From an uncultured Bacilli bacterium (GTDB lineage Bacteria; Bacillota_I; Bacilli_A; RF39; UBA660), in contig CANQCQ010000039.1 in NCBI GenBank assembly GCA_947589725.1, forward strand, positions 1 through 8,232: DNA of 8,232 nucleotides, read 5' to 3'. The position numbers were made by a program, and so were the translations under genes. The notes under the pieces were generated by a model that was not told the DNA's origin, searched no databases, and was given only the letters and a program-made list of their open reading frames with translations. Each line of letters begins with the position of its first letter. Positions within the stretch are counted from its first letter, which is position 1. Positions 1-6,700 of this stretch are shown here, in pieces.

Positions 1-1778
1 ACATCAATCATACCCATTACATCTGTTATTTCCATATTAAGTTCAGTTCCCTTCATATCTTTAGTCCAAATGATAAATGGTACTTTTCTACCTAATTCAT
101 ATTGATAAGAATCATATTCTTTATAATTTGGATCATCTTCATCTAAGATACCATCTGTTTCTTTATTATAGTTGTATAATCTATTATAATTTGCTTTTGG
201 TAGTCTAGCATCATGATCTCCATATAATATAAAGACTGTGTTGTCTAAAAGACCACTTTCTTCTAATTCTTCTAGGAATTCTCCTAGAGCAGAATCAGCA
301 TAGTGTACTGATTTAAAATAATTACCTAGTTTTGTACCTTCCATATAAGGATATACAACTTCTTCAGTAGTACCATCTTCATGAGTAACGGTCTCTTTTA
401 AGGAAACATCAAATTCTCCATACTTTTCAACATCCGAAAATGGTGTATGATTACTTAGCATAATTAATGTTGCATACCAATTTTCATTTTTATTGTTTAT
501 GGCAGTCATTTTAGTTATTGATTGTTTAAAGAATTCTTTGTCTGATAAGCCTAAGCCAACAATATTTTCAGGATCTACTTTATAGTCTGACTTAGCATAA
601 AATTTTTGATATCCAAGAGACTTATGCATTGATCTTCTATTCCAAAAGTCAGCATTATTAGCATGCATACTAAAAGTATAATATCCTTTTTCATTAAAAT
701 AGCTAGGAGTTCCATTATATACTCTATTGGAATATGACACAAAAGCAGTACCACTCTTAGTTGGCATTAAAGATGTATTAAAAGTTAATTCAGTATCACT
801 ACTTGTACCAACACTAACTTGGGAATAAAAGTTTGAAAAATACATTCCTTCGTGAGCTAATTTATTAAGATTTGGAGATACTTCTACGCCATTAAATTTA
901 AGATCAATAACATTAGTCATCAAACTTTCACCATGAATTACTATTACATTTTTACCTTCAAATATATTAGTATATTCATTAGTTTTACCAACATCTTCTA
1001 CATTTGCAAAATAATCATCAAATGATTTTTTAGCTCTATCATAACCAAACATGGCATTTATTTTAGGTTGTATCGAAGTAACTATATCATTTATTTGATA
1101 TACATAAATACCAAATCTCATAACTATATATTCTTTATTCCACTGTTTAATAAATCTAGTAACATCAAGCGATGTTAAAGTTATACAATAGATAAATAAT
1201 AAAGCTATACCAGTTACTAAAGTACCAGTCATTTTTTTCTTTCTTTCAGACTTTAATTCTATTTTTCTAAGTTTATGTTTTTTATTGATTCTAAATTGAA
1301 CAATAATTAAAGCAAGAGGACCTATAACATAAAATAAATCTTTCAATTGAATGACATTTTCAACTACTGCATCTCCTACATCCCCAATATATTGAGTAAG
1401 AGATAGCATGGAAACAGAAGCAAAAGATGTATAAAATGTGTAATAAGCAGAATTTATCATACATATTGCAGATAATAAAATGTCAAATATTAAATAATAT
1501 GTAAATCTGTTTTTTGGTTTGCACAAATAACCAAATGAGCCAATAATTATAGCTACAATTGTATCAGCAAATATTGCTTTTATAGATAAATAGTTTTCTA
1601 AAGTGTGCATACAAAAAAACCTTAAAACTGTTGAATTTAATACTACTGTTATAACAAATGTAATAAATAATAAATTTTCTGATATATATTGTTTTATTAA
1701 ATGTTCAGTTTTAATTTTTTTTATCTTTGTTTTTGTACTATTATAAAACTTAACTATTCCTTTTTTTATTCTTTTCAT
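1..1778 (-). CDS. LTA synthase family protein (membrane phosphoglycerol transferase, sulfatase fold), 3' truncated by window edge
   Basis: My own translation from the ATG at 1778 runs 592 codons without a stop and leaves the window, so the N-terminus is complete and a short C-terminal part is missing. Five membrane segments (about residues 35-55, 66-86, 94-114, 148-163, 185-203) precede a large extracellular alkaline-phosphatase/sulfatase-type domain, which is the LtaS layout. Family motifs are all present in order: HGES with the metal-binding Glu (E284), GTSSDTE (324-330) at the nucleophile loop, HxxxxxFWNR (H372, W379, R381), SNHTPF (H444) and YGDHD (D521, H522). LtaS enzymes polymerise glycerol phosphate from phosphatidylglycerol onto a glycolipid anchor outside the membrane. 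I infer that role here, but paralogues can be primases or act on other polymers. The nucleophile loop reads TSS where S. aureus has KTS, so the acceptor residue is T325 or S326. The Shine-Dalgarno GAGGT lies 6 nt before the ATG, and a dedicated promoter lies just upstream. Confidence 0.93.
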   Translation of the reverse strand, partial: MKRIKKGIVKFYNSTKTKIKKIKTEHLIKQYISENLLFITFVITVVLNSTVLRFFCMHTLENYLSIKAIFADTIVAIIIGSFGYLCKPKNRFTYYLIFDILLSAICMINSAYYTFYTSFASVSMLSLTQYIGDVGDAVVENVIQLKDLFYVIGPLALIIVQFRINKKHKLRKIELKSERKKKMTGTLVTGIALLFIYCITLTSLDVTRFIKQWNKEYIVMRFGIYVYQINDIVTSIQPKINAMFGYDRAKKSFDDYFANVEDVGKTNEYTNIFEGKNVIVIHGESLMTNVIDLKFNGVEVSPNLNKLAHEGMYFSNFYSQVSVGTSSDTELTFNTSLMPTKSGTAFVSYSNRVYNGTPSYFNEKGYYTFSMHANNADFWNRRSMHKSLGYQKFYAKSDYKVDPENIVGLGLSDKEFFKQSITKMTAINNKNENWYATLIMLSNHTPFSDVEKYGEFDVSLKETVTHEDGTTEEVVYPYMEGTKLGNYFKSVHYADSALGEFLEELEESGLLDNTVFILYGDHDARLPKANYNRLYNYNKETDGILDEDDPNYKEYDSYQYELGRKVPFIIWTKDMKGTELNMEITDVMGMID

Positions 1779-1799
1779 ATGACTACCTCGCCTTCTTAA

Positions 1800-1828
1800 A
1801 TTATAGCATTAATAATACTTATTTTCAA
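1800..1828 (-). promoter_or_regulatory. Sigma-A type promoter with extended -10 for the LTA synthase gene
   Basis: On the minus strand, TTGAAA (1823-1828) and TATAAT (1800-1805) are separated by exactly 17 nt. TGC directly precedes TATAAT, giving an extended -10. The predicted transcript start is near 1793-1794, leaving only about 15 nt of leader, which is almost filled by the Shine-Dalgarno region AAGGCGAGG. The site sits in the 69-nt gap after the YihY-family gene and has no GC-rich terminator before it, so read-through from upstream is also possible. Confidence 0.82.
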
Positions 1829-1847
1829 TATTGGGCAATTAGTAAAA

Positions 1848-2681
1848 CTATTCTGATAGCCTTTGTTTTTCTTTTTCTACTTTGTATGCACCAGCATTTA
1901 ATACCATTCCTAACACAAATATATAAGACATTATATAAATCCACAACATTAAAATTACAATATTAGATATGCTTCCATAAAACTTATTATAATTAGTAAA
2001 TGCTCCTATATATACTGAATATATTTCTGATGATATAATCCAACCAACAGTAGTAAATAAAGCACCTCTTGTTGTAGTTGATGAATTTATTTTTTCATCT
2101 GGAGCCATCACATATAATAATTTAATACAAAAGAATAAGCCAATAATTAATAATGGATATTTTGTTAGTTGATATATAACATATAGTGTAAAATATAATT
2201 TGTCATTTAAGATATTATTAGTTATTAATTCAAATATTTTATCTCCAAAAATAGGTAATAAGAATAACATAATAAATAATCCTTCTAGTACAAATGTCAT
2301 AAGTATTGCTTTAATTCTTCTTCTAATAAAGTCTCCTGATTTTATCTTATATATTTCATTAGAAGTAATTATCATTGAATGCGGACCATTTGATGCTAGT
2401 ATAAAAGCTGATATAAAGAAAATACTGATGTTAAAATTAGGACCTTTATTATTCATAATGTCTATAATAAAATTAATTACACCATCAGGAATTGTACCTG
2501 ACATTAGTCCTTGTAATGTTTCTACTTGTATCGATAGTGATGAAGTAATAGCTCCAAGAAGTGCAACTAAAGGAATCAAACTCATTACAAGAAAAAAAGC
2601 AAGTTGACCTGGAAGAATTCTCATTTCAGGCCTTTTTATTGTATTTATTACTTTCTTAAAAAAACCTCTTGCATCTTCCAT
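1848..2681 (-). CDS. YihY/BrkB-family integral membrane protein
   Basis: This is a 277-aa multi-pass membrane protein with about six hydrophobic segments (roughly residues 26-46, 84-102, 125-147, 165-192, 205-227, 239-263). Family hallmarks are visible: an N-terminal LAFFLVMSLIPL stretch, NEIYKI after the second segment, a Pro in APDEK followed by RGALFTTVGW, and the C-terminal YGSISN...LWIYIMSYIF...G...NA pattern. The family was once annotated as ribonuclease BN, which proved wrong; its molecular role is still poorly defined and transport-like or envelope functions are only suggested. I chose the ATG at 2681. An upstream in-frame GTG at 2690 would give 280 aa, but that GTG is part of the AAGGTG Shine-Dalgarno. 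The gene starts 10 nt after the sensor gene and is probably translationally coupled to it. It ends in TAG, 69 nt before the LTA synthase gene. Confidence 0.9.
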   Translation of the reverse strand: MEDARGFFKKVINTIKRPEMRILPGQLAFFLVMSLIPLVALLGAITSSLSIQVETLQGLMSGTIPDGVINFIIDIMNNKGPNFNISIFFISAFILASNGPHSMIITSNEIYKIKSGDFIRRRIKAILMTFVLEGLFIMLFLLPIFGDKIFELITNNILNDKLYFTLYVIYQLTKYPLLIIGLFFCIKLLYVMAPDEKINSSTTTRGALFTTVGWIISSEIYSVYIGAFTNYNKFYGSISNIVILMLWIYIMSYIFVLGMVLNAGAYKVEKEKQRLSE

Positions 2682-2687
2682 TATAAT

Positions 2688-2693
2688 CACCTT
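2688..2693 (-). promoter_or_regulatory. Shine-Dalgarno site deciding the YihY-family start
   Basis: AAGGTG lies 6 nt before the ATG at 2681 and overlaps the TAA stop of the upstream sensor gene (2692-2694). The GTG inside it is in frame with the gene, but it cannot serve as both the ribosome binding site and the start, so the ATG is preferred. Confidence 0.7.
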
Positions 2694-4731
2694 ACTTATA
2701 TTCTTCTTTATTTGTTATCATTTCTAATGTAGCTTCATTTATAGCGTCATCTAATGTTTTTATTTCATCAGTTATCATACTATATCCAACTGCTACTCCA
2801 AATCCGTGAGGTAGAGTTTTCATTTCTTTAGATAATTTTTTAGTATATGTACTAATCTGTCTTTCACTGTAACCTACTAAATATATTAAGAACTCATTTC
2901 CATCTGTTCTTATAATTTCACTGTTTTCAAGTTGTGTATTAACAAGTATTCCAGCTGCTTTAATTATTAATTGGTCACCTTCTTCATGACCATAATTATC
3001 ATTAACATATTTAACACTATTTAAGTCAAGTATTACTATAGCTTGTGGAAAAACATTACAATCTTCCCATTCTGGCATTTTAGCATTTAAATAATTTCTA
3101 TTTTTTAATGAAGTCAACATATCAGTATATTTATGTCTATCTGTTATTTTAACTTTCTTTATTTGTTTCTTTTTCTTAATAATTAAATAAATTATAGTTA
3201 ATAATATTAAAGGAATAAATATAATTAATAAAACAGTTATGTATGCTTGTTCTAGTGTTGAATCTTTTAGTATTGTTGCATTTAAGTTTTCTAATCCACT
3301 ATTTCTATAATTATAGTATGAATTAGTACTAATGATATAATTAAATAGCTTATAAAAAGCTTCATTATTACTTTTAACCATAAATTTATAATCATTCATC
3401 ATGGTATCTTTATAAAGTAATTGTAAATCTTTAAACTTAGTAGTTTGATAATAACTATATATTTCATAATCTACTACAATTAATCGATTTGTTGCCATTT
3501 GTACTAGATCATCTATATTTTTATATGATTTTATTTTAGCTTTTGAATTATTTGAAAAGTAACTATATAGAGAGTTTTCATCTAACATAGCTATTTCAGT
3601 ATCTTTTAGACTTTCAAAAGAATTTACAATAGACTTATTTTCTTTTGAAGCTAGTACTGCATAGTCTTCAATAAATGTAGATAAAGTTTCTAAATATTTG
3701 TCTCCTCCATAGTTATAATAATCAAAGTAGACATCTACATCTCCTTTATCTATGGCTTTTTTTAAGTCATCAAGAGATGAATATTTTTTATATTTAAAAT
3801 TAATTCCTGATAATCTAGATATACGATCTATATATTCTCCTGCTATTCCAGCAACTCTTCCATTTACACTCATTTCATATGGTAAATTATCAACATAGCC
3901 ATAAACATAATTTTTAGATACTAAAGCAGACTTTTCTTTAGCACTAATATTATTATTTTCTATATAATAATTTAAATATTCATCATTATATTCTTTAATA
4001 TAATTTGTTTGTCTCCATTTATTATAATATTTAGTAACTATTTGATCTAATTTTTTATTAGTACCAGTTAAAGTTAAAACTACTTGTTTTTTCATCTCAG
4101 TTAAATAATAGTTGATTGAATAGGAATCATTTTTTATAATTCTATTTAAATACATTATATTTGGAACAACAATCATATTAACTTCATTATTATTTAGAGC
4201 ATTATATAAAGCATCAATACTATCATAATTTTTATAAGATAATGAACTACCACTTTTTAAGTAATAGCTAACTTCTTGTGAATCATTTGTAAATACACCA
4301 AAAGTTAGATTTTTCATATCTTTAATATGATTTATTCTTTGATAAGTTTTTCCTACAATAATATAATTATCATTAAATAATAGTAAGTCATTAGCTCCTA
4401 AATTTTCATCATTATTTAATATTCTAATTTTATATCCATCTTTTGATGGTTTTTGATTTTTTAAATAAGATATTTTATTAAATTCAATACCAATGTTTTG
4501 TTCAAAGTCTTCTATAAAATTAAATATTAGTCCACTACCATTTTCACCATATAATGGATAATCATTAATTAATTCAAAATCATAAGCTTCATCTTTATTT
4601 TCTTCAACCCATTTTTTTTCATTTACCGTTAATGATGTAGTAGCATCTTCTTTATTATAATAACGATAGACAAATACAAAAGCTACGATAGCAATAATTA
4701 TTGGTATTATAACTAGTATTCTTTTTTTCAT
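2692..4731 (-). CDS. Membrane sensor with two extracytoplasmic substrate-binding-like domains and a degenerate GGDEF domain
   Basis: The 679-aa protein has a signal anchor (about 4-23), an extracytoplasmic region (about 25-495), a second membrane segment (about 496-518) followed by a basic KKKKQIKK stretch, and a cytoplasmic GGDEF domain (about 531-679). Residues 265-495 resemble a family 3 solute-binding domain: GYVDNLPYE opening, then GIAGEYIDRIS and a GDVDVYFD segment. Residues 40-258 look like a diverged copy, giving a tandem Venus-flytrap layout as in BvgS-type sensors. The GGDEF core is recognisable: DMLTSLKNRNYL (537-548), the metal-binding D569 in LDLNSVK, and NDNYGHEEGD (577-586). 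The signature, however, is DGNEF at 610-614: first Gly is Asp and the metal-binding Asp/Glu is Asn. No RxxD inhibitory site precedes it, and the usual C-terminal ADxxMYxxK is altered. It may sense a small ligand outside and either bind GTP or signal without making cyclic di-GMP. ATG at 4731 follows AGGGG by 7 nt, overlapping the previous stop. Confidence 0.88.
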   Translation of the reverse strand: MKKRILVIIPIIIAIVAFVFVYRYYNKEDATTSLTVNEKKWVEENKDEAYDFELINDYPLYGENGSGLIFNFIEDFEQNIGIEFNKISYLKNQKPSKDGYKIRILNNDENLGANDLLLFNDNYIIVGKTYQRINHIKDMKNLTFGVFTNDSQEVSYYLKSGSSLSYKNYDSIDALYNALNNNEVNMIVVPNIMYLNRIIKNDSYSINYYLTEMKKQVVLTLTGTNKKLDQIVTKYYNKWRQTNYIKEYNDEYLNYYIENNNISAKEKSALVSKNYVYGYVDNLPYEMSVNGRVAGIAGEYIDRISRLSGINFKYKKYSSLDDLKKAIDKGDVDVYFDYYNYGGDKYLETLSTFIEDYAVLASKENKSIVNSFESLKDTEIAMLDENSLYSYFSNNSKAKIKSYKNIDDLVQMATNRLIVVDYEIYSYYQTTKFKDLQLLYKDTMMNDYKFMVKSNNEAFYKLFNYIISTNSYYNYRNSGLENLNATILKDSTLEQAYITVLLIIFIPLILLTIIYLIIKKKKQIKKVKITDRHKYTDMLTSLKNRNYLNAKMPEWEDCNVFPQAIVILDLNSVKYVNDNYGHEEGDQLIIKAAGILVNTQLENSEIIRTDGNEFLIYLVGYSERQISTYTKKLSKEMKTLPHGFGVAVGYSMITDEIKTLDDAINEATLEMITNKEEYK

Positions 4732-4741
4732 AATAATTCCC

Positions 4742-5212
4742 CTATCTATCTTTTGTCCATGTAATATTATCTTTAGTGTGATGTTTATATCCTATAATTG
4801 GAAATTGAGCTTTGTCTTCTGATTCGGCTTCTTTATTTAAATATATTTGGAAATCATAGTATGATTTTTCTTTCTTACTAAATTTTTCTAAAGTTGCAGA
4901 AGCTAATTCCTTTGCTGTATCTCTTGATACATCTGCTTTAACTGATAAAATTATGTTAACAATTCTACCTTGTATTCTTACTTTGCACCTATCAGTTTGC
5001 TCAGATACTTCTTTTTTTATCTTTTGATTTATTTCATCACTATCAATAGTAACAACTTCATCGCCAGTTAATCTTTCACCATAGATAGCAACTTCATCAC
5101 TATCACTAAATATTAATAGTATTTTTACTAAAAAAACAGTAACTAAAATTACTAATAACAAAAATAATATTAATAGCTTATTCTTTTTAATTTTATTCAT
5201 AACATTTTTCAT
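4742..5212 (-). CDS. Unidentified 156-aa membrane-anchored protein
   Basis: I do not recognise this protein. It has a short basic N-terminus (KNVMNKIKKNK), one long hydrophobic segment (about residues 13-35) acting as a signal anchor, and a charged outside domain of about 120 residues. There is no lipobox and the single Cys (C76) lies in the outside domain. That domain looks like alternating strands and helices: a strand around 78-93 (VRIQGRIVNIILSVK), a helix around 97-112, a strand around 118-126, then a Lys/Glu linker and a distinctive tail with FPIIGYKHH and ITWTK. A small mixed alpha/beta fold is only a guess. It is the first gene after the promoter in the gap downstream of gatB and sits 10 nt before the sensor gene, so it may work with that sensor outside the membrane. 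AGGATG lies 9 nt before the ATG at 5212; an in-frame ATG four codons further in is an alternative start. Confidence 0.8.
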   Translation of the reverse strand: MKNVMNKIKKNKLLILFLLLVILVTVFLVKILLIFSDSDEVAIYGERLTGDEVVTIDSDEINQKIKKEVSEQTDRCKVRIQGRIVNIILSVKADVSRDTAKELASATLEKFSKKEKSYYDFQIYLNKEAESEDKAQFPIIGYKHHTKDNITWTKDR

Positions 5213-5233
5213 TTTCCATCACATCCTAGTATA

Positions 5234-5246
5234 GTATAAATTATAC
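5234..5246. repeat. Perfect 6-bp inverted repeat overlapping the -10 box (possible operator)
   Basis: GTATAA and TTATAC form perfect arms around one central base and cover the TATAAT box and the region just before the predicted transcript start. A dimeric repressor could bind here. The arms are almost all A/T and TATAAT itself favours such symmetry in AT-rich DNA, so chance is a real alternative. Confidence 0.3.
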
Positions 5247-5269
5247 ACTATTCTTATATGTCTTTTCAA
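5240..5269 (-). promoter_or_regulatory. Sigma-A type promoter for the 156-aa protein / sensor / YihY operon
   Basis: On the minus strand, TTGAAA (5264-5269) and TATAAT (5240-5245) are spaced by 18 nt within the 66-nt gap after gatB. The predicted transcript start is near 5232-5233, giving a leader of about 20 nt that carries AGGATG. The boxes are embedded in ATTGAAAA and TATAATTTA, which also occur in the promoter of the LTA synthase gene. No terminator separates it from gatB, so it probably adds to read-through from the gat operon. Confidence 0.78.
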
Positions 5270-5278
5270 TAATCATTA

Positions 5279-6700
5279 TTATTTTAATTCTGCAAGTAAT
5301 ATTTCCATAGCCATTTTGGGATTAACACTACCTTTAGTTTCTTTCATTATTTGTCCCATTAAATATTTAATAGCTCTATCGTGACCTGCTTTGTAATCAT
5401 CTACAGATTCCTTGTTTTCTGAAATTATTTTTTTAACTACATTTTTTATCATAGAATCGTCTGTTATATTTTTTACTCCAGATGATTCCATAATTTCATT
5501 TATAGTCTTTGTACTTTCCATAATTTCTTTTACAATGTCTTTTAAATTTCTACTTGTTAAAGTTCCTTCACTTTTTTTATTTACTAAATCTATAAATCTT
5601 TCAGTAGTTAATGTAGTGTCTGTTATTTTTTTATTCTCTTTATTTAAATATGCAGATATATCACCTAATAATAAATTAGATGCTTCTTTGAAGTCTATTT
5701 TTTTATCTAAAATTGTATTTAAATAGTCAGATAAAGATCTATTTTGAATTAATTTAACAACATTAGCTTCAAGTATTCCTTTATCTATATATCTTTGTTT
5801 TCTCTCATCAGGAAGCATTGGTATTGTTTTAGTAACTTCTGAAATCATTTGATCTGTAATATAAATATATGGTATATCAGGTTCTGGGAAATAGCGATAA
5901 TCATTACCTGTTTCTTTTACTCGCATTAATACTGTATCTTGTAATTTATCATCGTATCTTCTTGTTTGTTCTTTAAAACTTTGACCATTTTCGTATATTT
6001 TTATTTGTCTTTGGATTTCTTTTTCTATACTTATTCCAACATTGGAAATGGATCCAATATTTTTAATTTCTACTTTTGTTCCAAAAGGGTCATCTATGTT
6101 TTTTCTAACTGAAACATTAGCATCGGCTCTCATTGAACCTTCTTCCATTTTGCAGTCAGATACATCTGAATAGAACAAAAGCTCTTTTAATTTTTCTAAG
6201 TATAATTTTGCTTCTTTTGCTGAAGTCATACATGGCTTAGATACTATTTCAATTAAAGGTACTCCTGCTCTATTAAAATCAAGCAAAGTTTTATCTGTTC
6301 TATGAGTACTTTTACAAGTATCTTCTTCTATATGCATCTCTTCTATATAGATTTTTTTCTTAATTCCTTTATCTTCTATTTCTACATAACCATCATAACC
6401 TATTGGTGTTCTAGCTTGAGTTATTTGATAATTTTTTGGATTATCTGGATAAAAATAATTTTTTCTATCAAAGTGCATTTGTCTTCTTATTTTACAATTA
6501 AGAACTGTTGCGGCTTTAATAGCTAGGTTAAATACTTCTTTATTTACATTTGGAAGTGTTCCTGGATAACCTAAGTCTATAACATTAGTAAGTGAGTTAG
6601 CCATTTGGCCATAACCATTCTTAGAGTTTGAAAATATTTTTGTATTTGTCTTTAATTCGACGTGTACTTCTACACCGATTGTTGGAATATAATTAGACAT
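5279..6700 (-). CDS. gatB: Aspartyl/glutamyl-tRNA amidotransferase subunit B
   Basis: This is a full-length 473-aa GatB, close to the usual 475 or so. GatB binds the misacylated tRNA and activates the Glu (or Asp) side chain with ATP so that ammonia delivered from GatA can amidate it. Conserved blocks are present in order: IGVEVHVEL (8-16), YFYPDNPKNYQITQ (82-95), HIEEDT (123-128), DFNRAGVPLIEI (141-152), KMEEGSMRADANVSVR (184-199), KVEIKNIGS (209-217) and RYFPEPDIP (269-277). A C-terminal helical YqeY-like tRNA-binding domain ends in GSVNPKMAMEILLAELK. The ATG at 6698-6700 overlaps the gatA stop by one base (TAATG), with a strong GGAGGTG 7 nt upstream inside the gatA 3' end, so translation is coupled and subunits are made in balance. 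It ends with TAA, with no visible terminator after it. Confidence 0.98.
   Translation of the reverse strand: MSNYIPTIGVEVHVELKTNTKIFSNSKNGYGQMANSLTNVIDLGYPGTLPNVNKEVFNLAIKAATVLNCKIRRQMHFDRKNYFYPDNPKNYQITQARTPIGYDGYVEIEDKGIKKKIYIEEMHIEEDTCKSTHRTDKTLLDFNRAGVPLIEIVSKPCMTSAKEAKLYLEKLKELLFYSDVSDCKMEEGSMRADANVSVRKNIDDPFGTKVEIKNIGSISNVGISIEKEIQRQIKIYENGQSFKEQTRRYDDKLQDTVLMRVKETGNDYRYFPEPDIPYIYITDQMISEVTKTIPMLPDERKQRYIDKGILEANVVKLIQNRSLSDYLNTILDKKIDFKEASNLLLGDISAYLNKENKKITDTTLTTERFIDLVNKKSEGTLTSRNLKDIVKEIMESTKTINEIMESSGVKNITDDSMIKNVVKKIISENKESVDDYKAGHDRAIKYLMGQIMKETKGSVNPKMAMEILLAELK

Noticed and set aside
1779..1847. Terminator or small RNA in the gap between the YihY-family gene and the LTA synthase gene
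   Set aside because: The 69 nt are accounted for by a promoter and a Shine-Dalgarno site, and no GC-rich hairpin or T-run is present.
2200..2607. Plus-strand open frame of 135 codons opposite the YihY-family gene
   Set aside because: It lies wholly inside a well-supported minus-strand gene, its composition mirrors the complement of membrane-segment codons, and no convincing ribosome binding site or family motif is seen.
5268..5280. Inverted repeat AATAAT-C-ATTATT at the end of gatB as a possible terminator
   Set aside because: The arms are only A/T with a one-base centre and no T-tract follows on the transcribed strand. It overlaps the gatB stop and the -35 box and would not form a stable terminator hairpin.
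5412..5726. Plus-strand open frame of 104 codons opposite gatB
   Set aside because: It is antisense to the conserved C-terminal domain of gatB and shows only hydrophobic low-complexity sequence expected from reversed Lys/Glu-rich codons.
6302..6526. Plus-strand open frame of 74 codons opposite gatB
   Set aside because: It is antisense to highly conserved GatB motifs, with no independent support.
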